Source: Caballeronia calidae (GTDB lineage: Bacteria > Pseudomonadota > Gammaproteobacteria > Burkholderiales > Burkholderiaceae). Taken from it: 40,430 nucleotides of DNA. Position numbers and translations under genes: made by a program. Location of the stretch: the NCBI RefSeq assembly GCF_900044055.2, contig NZ_FCOX02000062.1, positions 1 to 40,430 on the forward strand. The letters are read 5' to 3'. A model generated the notes under the pieces. That model worked only from the letters and a program-made list of their open reading frames with translations, searched no databases and was not told the origin of the DNA. Each line of letters begins with the position of its first letter. Position 1 is the first letter of the stretch. This document shows, in pieces, positions 1 through 7,305 of this stretch.

Positions 1-126
1 ACTTCGGTGCGAGACAATCTGCGGCATGCGTCGGTGGCGACGACGTCGATCTATTTGCACTCGGACGATGTGAAACGCGCGCGCCAGTTGATGGATGTTT
101 TCGGCGCAAAGAAGTCGAGCGAGTAG
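1..126 (+). CDS. Tyrosine recombinase/integrase, C-terminal end (cut by window edge)
   Basis: Only the last 41 codons are in the window, read in frame from base 1 to the TAG at 124-126. The segment holds the end of a phage-type tyrosine recombinase catalytic domain. The stretch LRHASVATTSIYLH matches the family pattern LGHxSxxTTxxYxH, in which the His belongs to the active site and the Tyr is the nucleophile that forms the 3'-phosphotyrosine with DNA. The protein then ends in a short basic tail. Such enzymes integrate or excise mobile elements or resolve dimers. I cannot say which, because the N-terminal arm-binding domain and the first catalytic Arg lie outside the window. No tRNA or obvious att repeat follows the stop. 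Its position beside an H-NS-type gene fits the edge of an acquired island, but that is inference. Confidence 0.8.
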   Translation, partial: TSVRDNLRHASVATTSIYLHSDDVKRARQLMDVFGAKKSSE

Positions 127-211
127 TCGTCGATCGCTCGAAGGCCATAGAAAGTTGGAACGTCCAAAGCTTATAGCCGAGTGGCTTTGCTTTCCAGGAT
201 TAAGCATTCGA

Positions 212-234
212 TGTGCATTGTTTTGCAATGCACA
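212..234. repeat. Perfect 9-bp inverted repeat upstream of the H-NS-type gene
   Basis: The arms TGTGCATTG (212-220) and CAATGCACA (226-234) are exact reverse complements around the 5-base spacer TTTTG. No T-tract follows, so it is not an ordinary terminator. It lies about 115 bases before the start codon of the H-NS-family gene and about 85 bases after the integrase stop. An operator or a transcript hairpin for either neighbour would fit. Function is unknown. Confidence 0.5.
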
Positions 235-348
235 ATCCGCCGTTCTACTGAAAAACTCATTCGGCACCCACGCCGACCCATGTGCCGCAACATGTCTTTG
301 ATAGGCCTGATGTGGCATAGTGCGACGATGACCAATAAGGGGAAAGTG

Positions 349-1164
349 ATGGCAACGCTAAAAGGACTACGAGACAAGATCGCAAAGCTTCAGGCTCAAG
401 CCGAAGCGATCGCGAAGAAAGAGTCGTCGGCAGTCTTCGGCAAGATCCGTGACTTGATGGAGAAGCACGGCCTGACACCGGACGATCTCGCTGCCCATTT
501 CCGTAAGCCGGCCGCGGGTCGCAAATCCGCGGGCGAAACGAAATCAGCACCGTCGGGCGTGGCCAAGTACGTCGATCCGAAGACCGGGGCGACATGGACG
601 GGGCATGGACGTGCCCCCGCCTGGATCGCCAATGCGAAGAATCGCGACAGGTTTCTCGCCAGTGCGGCCAGTCGGCCGACGGCCGTTGCTGAAAAGAAGC
701 CGAAAGCCGGCAACTACGTGCGCGGTCCGCAAACTCCGAAGTATCGAGATCCGATGAGCGGCGAGACGTGGAGCGGTCGCGGTCGTGCTCCGGCGTGGCT
801 AGCCACGGCCGAGGATCGAACGCAATTTCTGATCGAAAAGCCAAAGGTCGCGTCAGGAAAATCTGAATCGGCACCTGCCAAAAAGGCGACGAAGAAGGTT
901 GCCGTGAAGAAAGCGGCGAAGAAGACTGCAACCAAGACGGCGGCAGTGAAGAAAGCGTCCATCGCCAAGTCAGCAAAGAAGGCCGTTAGCAAAGCATCCT
1001 CGGCTGCAAAGAAGGCCGCGCCTGCCACAAAGAAGACGGCGGCTAAGAAGGCCACCGTCAGAAAAACGCCGACGAAACGCGTTGCGGCGAAGCAATCGGC
1101 GGCGGTCGAAGCAACCGCTCCTGCGGTTGAACCGAACGTAACAAGCACGGTGACCTCGGCGTAA
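349..1164 (+). CDS. H-NS family nucleoid protein with two DNA-binding modules and an H1-like tail
   Basis: A 271-residue nucleoid-associated protein. Residues 1-53 form a charged, probably coiled-coil, H-NS-type oligomerisation segment (LRDKIAKLQAQAEAIAKK). Two copies of the H-NS C-terminal DNA-binding module follow, at about 74-103 (YVDPKTGATWTGHGRAPAWI) and 131-161 (YRDPMSGETWSGRGRAPAWL). Each carries the GxGRAP AT-hook-like loop that reads the minor groove of AT-rich DNA. From about residue 177 to the end the protein is a lysine/alanine/threonine-rich tail resembling histone H1. Typical H-NS proteins of this order have about 100 residues and one module. The ATG at 349 is chosen over in-frame upstream starts because AAGGGGAAAG lies just before it. 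It stands alone between an integrase end and a strong terminator. H-NS proteins silence acquired AT-rich genes, so it may be the silencer of this island (inference). Confidence 0.88.
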   Translation: MATLKGLRDKIAKLQAQAEAIAKKESSAVFGKIRDLMEKHGLTPDDLAAHFRKPAAGRKSAGETKSAPSGVAKYVDPKTGATWTGHGRAPAWIANAKNRDRFLASAASRPTAVAEKKPKAGNYVRGPQTPKYRDPMSGETWSGRGRAPAWLATAEDRTQFLIEKPKVASGKSESAPAKKATKKVAVKKAAKKTATKTAAVKKASIAKSAKKAVSKASSAAKKAAPATKKTAAKKATVRKTPTKRVAAKQSAAVEATAPAVEPNVTSTVTSA

Positions 1165-1193
1165 GAGGCTACTGCAAATCATCGTTCTCGACG

Positions 1194-1223
1194 AAAAGCG
1201 GGGCTCAAATGAGCCCCGCTTTT
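1194..1223 (+). terminator. Rho-independent terminator after the H-NS-type gene
   Basis: AAAAGCGGGGCTCA (1194-1207) and TGAGCCCCGCTTTT (1210-1223) pair perfectly around a 2-base loop, giving a GC-rich core flanked by A and T runs. It lies 30 bases after the stop codon at 1164. The symmetry of the A and T runs means it could stop transcription from both sides. Confidence 0.92.
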
Positions 1224-1582
1224 ACTCAGATGTGACGGATCGCGCAGGGCCTACTTGCAAATCGGCAGTCTCAGTGGGGCGCACTAAACCCTTCGCGAAT
1301 TCAGTGCGGAGCAAGTGCAGCGGACGAGCTATTCCGCTTCAGCCGCGGACTAGAACGGATCGAGACGTCGGGTTAGCTGCTCCTCCTACTCTTCCATGAA
1401 GCGAATTCTGAACCCCTTGTGAGGCAATTTGCGCTTTCTGCCGTTGTATGCTCGCCTGCACGAGTGCTGGGTCTATGTTCAGCGAATGGGTATTCCCGAC
1501 CCTGAACTGCCTCTCATGGCTTCTCAACATCAGCGGCTATTTCGAGTGGCCCCGCTTCCTGCGGTAAGGGAAGCGGAGATGC
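1224..1582. other. Non-coding stretch between terminator and the GntR gene
   Basis: No convincing gene. The short open frames here (for example 1429-1629 on the plus strand) have no recognisable motif and no ribosome binding site. The region is the downstream side of the minus-strand GntR gene. No clear hairpin terminator for that gene was seen. Confidence 0.5.
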
Positions 1583-2269
1583 TCAAAGCATGGCGGCGCT
1601 TTCTGATGTACGAAAAAACATCTCGTTGATCTTGCTAGACAGATGCGCGTGAGCTCTGCTCGTGTGCTGTTCCGACAGACTCACCGCCCGCGCGACGGCT
1701 CCATGTCCTATGGCCTCAGCGATCGCTTCGTGCTCGTCCCACACTTGCGTCCGTTGCCCCGACGACTGAAGCAGCGCACCCATTACCCGTCGCAGATGAA
1801 CCCAATGCACGCGCGCCGTATCCGCGATTAACGGGTTACAGGATGCGTCATAGATCGCTAAATGAAAAGCGATGTCGGCGTCAATCATTGCGCGCACGTC
1901 GCCCTCGTTTGACGCCTTGCGACCGTTAGACAGGAGCTGTTTGTCGAGTTGAATCCGGCGTTGAGCGGCGAGCGACGACGCAAGTGAATCGAGCGTACCG
2001 CGGATCTGATACAGGTTGCCGAGCCATACGGGGTCTAGCGGCGCGACCAGCACGCCGCGCCCCGGAGCGTCTCTAACAAGTCCATCCTTCTTGAGCAGGC
2101 GGATTGCCTGCAGAACGGGCGAGCGTGACACAGACAGTTGCTCAGCAAGTTCTTCTTGCGTCACACGAGTACCAGGCATAAGCGTCCCATCGGAAATCGC
2201 ATCCGCGAGCGCGCCGTACACCTCGTCAACAAGGTCAGTGTGCGGCTTTAAGCGTCGAAGTCCTCCCAT
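1583..2269 (-). CDS. GntR-family transcriptional regulator, FadR/FCD type (copy 1)
   Basis: A 228-residue regulator of usual FCD-type length. The N-terminal winged helix-turn-helix (about residues 10-75) contains TRVTQEELAEQLSVSRSP and the wing RDAPGRGVLVAPL. The C-terminal all-helical FCD domain shows the usual metal-ligand pattern: Asp and His in DADIAFHLAIY, His in WDEHEAIAEA and His in SLSEQHTSRA. Such proteins bind a carboxylic-acid effector at the metal and usually derepress a neighbouring catabolic operon. It diverges from the aldolase gene at 2519, with an exact palindrome 13 bases before its own start codon. A second protein at 9961-10632 is strikingly similar along its whole length, including the motif WVHLRRVMGA. 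The two therefore look like duplicated regulators flanking the same cluster. The effector is not known. Confidence 0.92.
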   Translation of the reverse strand: MGGLRRLKPHTDLVDEVYGALADAISDGTLMPGTRVTQEELAEQLSVSRSPVLQAIRLLKKDGLVRDAPGRGVLVAPLDPVWLGNLYQIRGTLDSLASSLAAQRRIQLDKQLLSNGRKASNEGDVRAMIDADIAFHLAIYDASCNPLIADTARVHWVHLRRVMGALLQSSGQRTQVWDEHEAIAEAIGHGAVARAVSLSEQHTSRAHAHLSSKINEMFFRTSESAAML

Positions 2270-2281
2270 GCGTCACCTGTG

Positions 2282-2295
2282 TTCTGTATACAGAA
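2282..2295. promoter_or_regulatory. Probable GntR operator in the regulator-aldolase divergent region
   Basis: TTCTGTATACAGAA is a perfect 14-bp palindrome in the intergenic space between the divergent GntR gene and the aldolase gene. Its core TGTATACA recurs in a near-palindrome at 5606-5619 upstream of the Rieske gene. FCD-type GntR proteins commonly bind short palindromes with a GTNNNAC or GTATAC core, so autoregulation plus control of the cluster is likely. Confidence 0.7.
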
Positions 2296-2518
2296 TTCGA
2301 AAACAATACGTTGTTCAGCACTCGGCGTCAATCATTTACAGCGCTAACTCATCGTTTCCACTGACACATAAGTCTGGCTCATGCGCGAATGAACAACTGT
2401 CGTTTGTCACCGCCCGATGCGGCGCTCAACATTCAGCCATCGACGAACTGAGCAGCGCCAACGCCACCGAAGTATCGAACGGCCTGCATCGTCTAACCAC
2501 CCTCATAGGAGAAAACTC

Positions 2519-3361
2519 ATGTCCAACGAAGTGATTGAAAAGCCGCAGTCGATCGTCAAACCCGGCAAGATCTCGATCTATGAGCCCGACCAAGAGGGCT
2601 TGATTTATCCGACGGTGCCCGAGTTCAAGAGCGTGGCCGAGCATCGCCAGTATCTGAAAGAGCGCCTGGTTGCGGCCTGCCGCGCGTTCGCGCTTCAAGG
2701 TTACGACTATGGCTTTGCCGGCCACTTGACGGTCCGCGACCCGGAAAATCCGAGCCTCTACTGGACGAACCCGATGGCTGTACATTTCTCGCAAGTGAAG
2801 GTGTCGAACCTCATTTGTGCGGACCATGAGGGCATCGTCGTCGAAGGAGACTACGCGCTCAACCGCGCTGGCTTCGTTCTGCATGCGGCTGTTCACGAAC
2901 AGCATCAAGACATCGTCGCCATGTGCCATGCACACACGACCTACGGCACAGCCTTCGCAGCTCTCGGCAAGCCGCTCGCGCCGATCACGCAGGATGCTTG
3001 CGCGTTCTTCGAGGATCACGTCGTCATCGGCGACGAGGCCGGCAAGGTCGCAGTCGAAGTCAAGGGCGGCAATAAGGTCGCGAACGCGTTCAAGGGCGTA
3101 AAAGCCGCGATCCACCAAAATCACGGCCTGCTCACGGCAAGCCGTCACAGCATCGACTCCGCAGCATTCTGGTTCATCGCGCTCGAGCGCTGCTGCCAAC
3201 AGCAACTGATGATCGACGCGACCGGCATCACGCCGAAGCTCGTGCCCGAAGACCGCGCCCGCTACAGCCGCGAGCACGTTGGCAGCGACTACATCGGCTG
3301 GCTGCATTTCCAAACCATCTGGACCGACTTGGTCGCCACCCAGCCGGACATGTTCGACTAA
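2519..3361 (+). CDS. Class II aldolase/adducin family protein
   Basis: A 280-residue protein of the class II aldolase/adducin fold. Metal-binding histidines are visible in MCHAHTTYGTAFA (an HxH pair) and in AIHQNHGLLT, the third His region. Members cleave aldols through an enediolate, or act as decarboxylases and dehydratases on hydroxy acids, for example in phthalate-type catabolism. The acidic residue usual in sugar-phosphate aldolases is not evident: the matching stretch reads NRAGFVLHAAVHEQ. This favours a decarboxylase or other non-sugar role. The ATG at 2519 is preceded by AGGAGA at a good distance, so upstream in-frame codons are ignored. It is the first gene after the divergent GntR regulator and is followed after about 145 bases by an MFS transporter. 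The exact substrate cannot be read from sequence. Confidence 0.88.
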   Translation: MSNEVIEKPQSIVKPGKISIYEPDQEGLIYPTVPEFKSVAEHRQYLKERLVAACRAFALQGYDYGFAGHLTVRDPENPSLYWTNPMAVHFSQVKVSNLICADHEGIVVEGDYALNRAGFVLHAAVHEQHQDIVAMCHAHTTYGTAFAALGKPLAPITQDACAFFEDHVVIGDEAGKVAVEVKGGNKVANAFKGVKAAIHQNHGLLTASRHSIDSAAFWFIALERCCQQQLMIDATGITPKLVPEDRARYSREHVGSDYIGWLHFQTIWTDLVATQPDMFD

Positions 3362-3505
3362 TCGGTCGAGGGATAGGCTCGGCAGACCCGTTAGATGAGT
3401 GGTTGAACTGTTCGCCGAGCCGCAATACCAGCCGAAGCAGAGTGAAGGCGAAAAGAACACGAAAACGTCGACGCCTTCACGGGCATTCCAAACAGGAGAC
3501 ACATA

Positions 3506-4822
3506 ATGAGTTCCCCCAGTCAAGCCGCATATTTTGCGGGCGATGAATCTTCCACGTATGGCAAGGTCATGTGGCGGATTTTGCCGTTCCTATTCATCTG
3601 CTATCTATTCGCCTATCTCGACCGAATTAATGTCGCATTCGCGAAGCTGCAAATGCTGAAAGATCTCGGATTTAGCGACGCGGTTTACGGACTTGGCGCG
3701 AGTGTGTTTTTCGTCGGGTACCTGCTTTTCGAAGTTCCGAGCAATCTGCTTTTGTTGCGGGTAGGCGCGCGGCGCTGGATCGCGCGAATCATGGTTACGT
3801 GGGGTGCACTCTCCGCCTGTATGCTTTTCGTCCAAACGCCGACCAGCTTCTACATTATGCGTTTCTTGCTGGGCGTCGCTGAGGCAGGGTTTATTCCCGC
3901 GATTCTGCTGTATCTGACCTACTGGTTCCCGGGCTCCCGGCGCAGTAAGGTCACCGCCCTGTTTTTGACGGGTATTCCGATGTCTGGCGTGCTGGGTGGC
4001 CCGATTTCTGGCTGGATTATGACTCGACTCTCGGGCTCATATGGCTTGGCCGGATGGCAATGGCTTTTTCTGTTGGAAGGCGTTCCGACCGTTATTCTCG
4101 GCGTCATCGCATTCTTTTATCTCGACGACAAAGTCAAAGACGCGAAGTGGCTGACCGAATCCCAAAAGGAGATGATCGAGCGCAATCTGAGCGACGAAAC
4201 GCCTGAACACAGCTTGCATTCGGTTCGAGACGGCCTGATTAATCCCAAGATTCTCCTGCTTAGTGGGATTTATTTCTTCTTCACGATGGGCCTGTACGGC
4301 GTGAGCTTCTGGTTGCCTACCTTAATTAAGGCAAGCGGCGTATCGAGCCCGATGAGTATCGGCTTGCTAACGGCGGTCCCCTACAGCGCAGCCGTGATTG
4401 CCATGATCTTCGTTAGCCGAACCTCCGATGCGAGTGGCGAGCGACGCTGGCACCTCGCTTTGCCTGGACTGATTGGCGCTGCGGGATTGATTTTCAGCGT
4501 GATATTCGCGAATTCGACCGCGCTTGCCATGATCGCACTGACCGTTGGCACGATGGGCGTCATGACCACCATCTCCCAATTCTGGGTACTGCCCCCGGCG
4601 ATTTTCAGCGGTGCGGCTGCGGCTGCTGGGCTCGCCCTGGCGAACTCGGTCGGAAGCATCTCGGGCGTCGTCAGTCCGTCGCTGATCGGTTTCGTTCAAA
4701 CCGCGACCGGCTCTACCGGCAATGCCGTGCTCGCACTTGCAGCGAGCCTCGTAATCGGCAGCGTTCTCGTGTTCACGGTCCCTGCGAAGCTCGTCAACTC
4801 TGCTCGCAAATCGCGCAGCTGA
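3506..4822 (+). CDS. MFS transporter, anion:cation symporter (ACS) type
   Basis: A 438-residue inner-membrane protein of normal MFS length with about twelve hydrophobic segments. It has the ACS-family hallmarks: YLDRINVAFAK at the end of helix 1 and GYLLFEVPSNLLLLRVGAR in the helix 2-3 region. ACS members import organic anions such as phthalate, tartrate, glucarate and hydroxyphenylacetate with protons. The start is set by CAGGAGACA seven bases before the ATG. The same leader sequence precedes two genes in the right-hand cluster (27118 and 30129). It follows the aldolase gene and is followed by a long hairpin, so it may end the first transcript of cluster A. Its likely job is uptake of the acid that the Rieske system attacks (inference from position). 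Confidence 0.92.
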   Translation: MSSPSQAAYFAGDESSTYGKVMWRILPFLFICYLFAYLDRINVAFAKLQMLKDLGFSDAVYGLGASVFFVGYLLFEVPSNLLLLRVGARRWIARIMVTWGALSACMLFVQTPTSFYIMRFLLGVAEAGFIPAILLYLTYWFPGSRRSKVTALFLTGIPMSGVLGGPISGWIMTRLSGSYGLAGWQWLFLLEGVPTVILGVIAFFYLDDKVKDAKWLTESQKEMIERNLSDETPEHSLHSVRDGLINPKILLLSGIYFFFTMGLYGVSFWLPTLIKASGVSSPMSIGLLTAVPYSAAVIAMIFVSRTSDASGERRWHLALPGLIGAAGLIFSVIFANSTALAMIALTVGTMGVMTTISQFWVLPPAIFSGAAAAAGLALANSVGSISGVVSPSLIGFVQTATGSTGNAVLALAASLVIGSVLVFTVPAKLVNSARKSRS

Positions 4823-4843
4823 ACGAGCGTTCGAATCGGGCCG

Positions 4844-4885
4844 TAGGCATGGGGCGGACATGCGTGACCGTTCGTCCCATGCCTA
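4844..4885 (+). terminator. Long hairpin after the MFS gene
   Basis: TAGGCATGGG (4844-4853) pairs perfectly with CCCATGCCTA (4876-4885). The stem continues inward for six more pairs, two of them G-U, leaving a 10-base loop. It starts 22 bases after the MFS stop codon. There is no T-run, so it could be a terminator aided by other factors, or an RNA-stabilising or processing hairpin. Confidence 0.5.
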
Positions 4886-4927
4886 GCCCACGCGGTCCTG
4901 AGTCAAGCCAGCGTCGGAGTGTGAAAG

Positions 4928-5500
4928 GTGTGGCCGGAATTCGCAGAACCTCCAAAAACAACAGTCGGGCCAGAGGCGGTTCTCGAAGCCTTCGTCAGCG
5001 TCGAGCTACAGATTCCTGATGTGAAATCGCATCTGCTAGGCGACACGGGCTTGTCTCTCCCGGTCAGCCAACGGCCGCGGAAGCTTGAGCGCTGGATGAT
5101 GGCGCCGAAGCTTCCGGAAGAGCTTCGACGCTTGAGTCGCGCTCATGCGGGGTTGAGCGATTTAGAGGGCTTGCTGCGTGTCCGGCTGAGCCGCCCTGAA
5201 CCTGAAGATTCTGTATGGATTCTTGCGAGGGCGACAGACAGCCTCGTGACCATCCTGGTACGCAAGGCTGTTGACGAAACCGCGACCCAGTTCACGTCGC
5301 ACGTGTCGTTTCTCGCCACGCAGGCCCGCCGCTACTGTTGCGCAGCGGCCCTGTTGCTTCTAGACGAGCGCGATGGTGTCGATGAATTCGGCGTTTTTCG
5401 AGCATTCGCGCTTGAGCACGGCGAAGCCGCGCCAGTCGCGAACAAGCTGTACAAGCTAGCGGATACGCGGCCGCAATTGTTCTACGCGTATCTCCGTTGA
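4928..5500 (+). CDS. Hypothetical protein between the MFS and Rieske genes
   Basis: I do not recognise this 190-residue protein. It starts with GTG at 4928; other in-frame starts, such as the ATG-ATG pair near residue 57 (WMMAPKLPEELRRL), are possible because no clear ribosome binding site precedes the GTG. It is soluble by eye, with no signal peptide or obvious membrane segment, although a short hydrophobic run occurs in the C-terminal third (CCAAALLLLDERDG). The C-terminal half reads as helices with alternating charged and hydrophobic residues and ends in KLADTRPQLFYAYLR. Third codon positions are mostly G or C, like the neighbours, which supports real coding. It lies between a hairpin and a GntR-type operator, so it may be expressed separately from the Rieske genes. 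It could be the remains of a longer gene. Confidence 0.5.
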   Translation: MWPEFAEPPKTTVGPEAVLEAFVSVELQIPDVKSHLLGDTGLSLPVSQRPRKLERWMMAPKLPEELRRLSRAHAGLSDLEGLLRVRLSRPEPEDSVWILARATDSLVTILVRKAVDETATQFTSHVSFLATQARRYCCAAALLLLDERDGVDEFGVFRAFALEHGEAAPVANKLYKLADTRPQLFYAYLR

Positions 5501-5605
5501 TGGCCCGCGTGGTTGCTGGATGGTCAGCCTTGAGCGGGGAACGGGCGGCGCAGGTCAAAACTTAGGTGTTTACCCATAAAGACAGCGTCGAAGTTTAGCC
5601 TTAAT

Positions 5606-5619
5606 CTTTGTATACAGAG
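5606..5619. promoter_or_regulatory. Probable GntR operator upstream of the Rieske oxygenase gene
   Basis: CTTTGTATACAGAG is a 14-base near-palindrome with one mismatched pair. It contains the same TGTATACA core as the site at 2282-2295. It lies 52 bases before the oxygenase start codon, a suitable place for an operator overlapping a promoter or leader. Confidence 0.65.
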
Positions 5620-5671
5620 TTCGGACCACAGAGTGCCGTACTCAGATTCCAATCTTTGAAAGGAGCAAGTC

Positions 5672-7219
5672 ATGAGCGTCAAGTCCGAGAAGGTCGAAAG
5701 TCAAAAGAGCGCCGGCGGCGCGCCGACTGCGAAGAAGCTGATCCCCTACGGTGGCTACTACGCGAGCAAGGTGCCCGGTCACGACCCCGAACTGACGGAG
5801 ACCGGCCCGGGCACGCCGATGGGCGAATACATGCGCGCGTTCTGGCATCCGGTGTGCATGGCGGCCGAACTGACCGATACCCCGCGTTTTTTGAAAATCC
5901 TGGGAGAAGAACTGGTCGCGTTCCGCGACGGCAGTGGTGCAGTCGGCGTCTTGCACGCCCACTGCGTGCATCGTGGCGCATCGCTCGAATACGGCAAGAT
6001 TCTTGATAAGGGCATTCAGTGCTGCTACCACGGCATGGTGTTCGATGTGGACGGCTCGTGCCTGCATGTGCCTTTCCCGAAGGGCGAAGAAAAGGAAGCC
6101 GAGAAATACGCGTGCTCGATTCAGCAGGGAGCGTACAAGGCCGTGGAGCGCAACGGGCTTGTCTTCGCCTACATGGGGCCGCCGGACGCAGAGCCGCCGT
6201 TCCCCGAGTGGGAGGGTGATTTCACGGTCGCCCCGGGCGATGAACTCGTTCCGTATAGCAACTTCCAACACTGCAACTGGCTGCAGGTGCAGGACAACGC
6301 GGCAGACAACTTCCACCCGACCGCCCTGCACGCAGCGAAAAACGTGGTGAACGGAAAGTTCCAAGAGACCACGTTCGACGAGGTCGGCGCAGCATCGATG
6401 GAAGTTGCGCCGGACATGCAATTCGTGCCGGTACAAGGTGGCCGAAGCCTGGCCTGCGCTGGTGCGCGCCGTGTCGACGACGATCGCCTGTTCGTTCGCG
6501 TGCAGCATCAGGTGTTGCCGAATTTGAGCCTCCACGCCTACACGTCCGAAGACGGTCAGAAGAAGAAGCTCTTCAGTCGCTTCCACATCATCCGCTGGAC
6601 CGTCCCGGTCGACGACGAGAACAGCAAGATGATCGGCTGGCGTGTCATGGGTCCTGGCATCGACACCCGCGGCGTCGGGAAGAAAGAGCTTGTTGGCTAC
6701 GAGAGCATCGACTTTCTCGACGGTCAGGTCGCCATGCGTCGTCCGGAGCGCTTCGGTAAGTACAAAATCGAAGATATCGTTCCGATTCCCCCGAACCATC
6801 GCGAGCGTGCGAACTATAGAGATGCACAGCACGCGCCGGGCGACTATGAGGCGATCATCAGCCAACGTCCTATCGCGGTCCACGCACTCGAAAACCCGAC
6901 CAAATTCGACGCGGGCGTCTACCAGTTCCGGAAGTTGCTCCGCGACGCCGTGCGCGGGACCAACGCCGCCGCGTCGGCGAAAGGCTTTGCAGAATGGTTC
7001 AGGGAAAACGCGGGCGCGCCGAACAGCTTCTGTACCGGCAATGTCTTCGACATTCCAATCGCTGCAACGGTCGAGGACGAGGTTGTACAACGCCGTGCTG
7101 TGACCAAGAAGGTCGTCGCCATCCTCGCGGAAAGCGAAAGCCTTAACCTGAAGGGCCAGGAGCGTGCCGACTTCGTGCGTGCGAAGCTGGAGGAGATGGA
7201 GCAGTCGACCAAGGGGTAA
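5672..7219 (+). CDS. Rieske non-haem iron oxygenase, large subunit (phthalate-dioxygenase-like)
   Basis: A 515-residue oxygenase component that hydroxylates or demethylates an aromatic or cyclic substrate using O2 and electrons from a reductase. The Rieske [2Fe-2S] site is complete: C98-x-H100 and C117-x2-H120 in HCVHRGASLEYG and QCCYHGMVF. The mononuclear iron site follows as D212-x2-H215-x4-H220 (NAADNFHPTALH), with the bridging-type Asp208 nearby. The N-terminal pattern GTPMGEYMRAFWHPVCMAAEL is typical of phthalate 4,5-dioxygenase-like proteins. It is longer than many members (about 400-450 residues), mainly through a C-terminal extension. AGGAG at 5660 fixes the ATG at 5672. No small (beta) subunit is present, as expected for this alpha-only class. 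The reductase gene follows after a hairpin. Substrate specificity cannot be read from sequence. Confidence 0.93.
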   Translation: MSVKSEKVESQKSAGGAPTAKKLIPYGGYYASKVPGHDPELTETGPGTPMGEYMRAFWHPVCMAAELTDTPRFLKILGEELVAFRDGSGAVGVLHAHCVHRGASLEYGKILDKGIQCCYHGMVFDVDGSCLHVPFPKGEEKEAEKYACSIQQGAYKAVERNGLVFAYMGPPDAEPPFPEWEGDFTVAPGDELVPYSNFQHCNWLQVQDNAADNFHPTALHAAKNVVNGKFQETTFDEVGAASMEVAPDMQFVPVQGGRSLACAGARRVDDDRLFVRVQHQVLPNLSLHAYTSEDGQKKKLFSRFHIIRWTVPVDDENSKMIGWRVMGPGIDTRGVGKKELVGYESIDFLDGQVAMRRPERFGKYKIEDIVPIPPNHRERANYRDAQHAPGDYEAIISQRPIAVHALENPTKFDAGVYQFRKLLRDAVRGTNAAASAKGFAEWFRENAGAPNSFCTGNVFDIPIAATVEDEVVQRRAVTKKVVAILAESESLNLKGQERADFVRAKLEEMEQSTKG

Positions 7220-7230
7220 AGCAGTTACGG

Positions 7231-7265
7231 ACCGAGCGGGTCGGAAGTGCCCTTACTCGCTCGGT
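7231..7265 (+). terminator. Hairpin between oxygenase and reductase genes
   Basis: ACCGAGCG (7231-7238) pairs with CGCTCGGT (7258-7265), extendable inward by a G-U and a G-C pair, and TTTAACC follows. It may reduce read-through so that less reductase than oxygenase is made, a ratio often seen in such systems. The T-run is short, so full termination is doubtful. Confidence 0.4.
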
Positions 7266-7305
7266 TTAACCTCAGCTTCATGGACAGCAGCAGATAGGAA
7301 CAGAA

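Noticed and set aside
1429..1629. A 66-codon plus-strand frame between the terminator and GntR gene
   Set aside because: No motif and no ribosome binding site, and it overlaps the 3' end of the GntR gene on the other strand.
3376..3421. Inverted repeat GGCTCGGC ... GCCGAGCC between aldolase and MFS genes
   Set aside because: The loop is about 30 bases and no T-run follows; too weak to call a terminator, although a weak attenuator cannot be excluded.
5642..7090. A 482-codon minus-strand open frame over the Rieske gene
   Set aside because: It is antisense to a gene with complete Rieske and iron-site motifs and has no recognisable domain.
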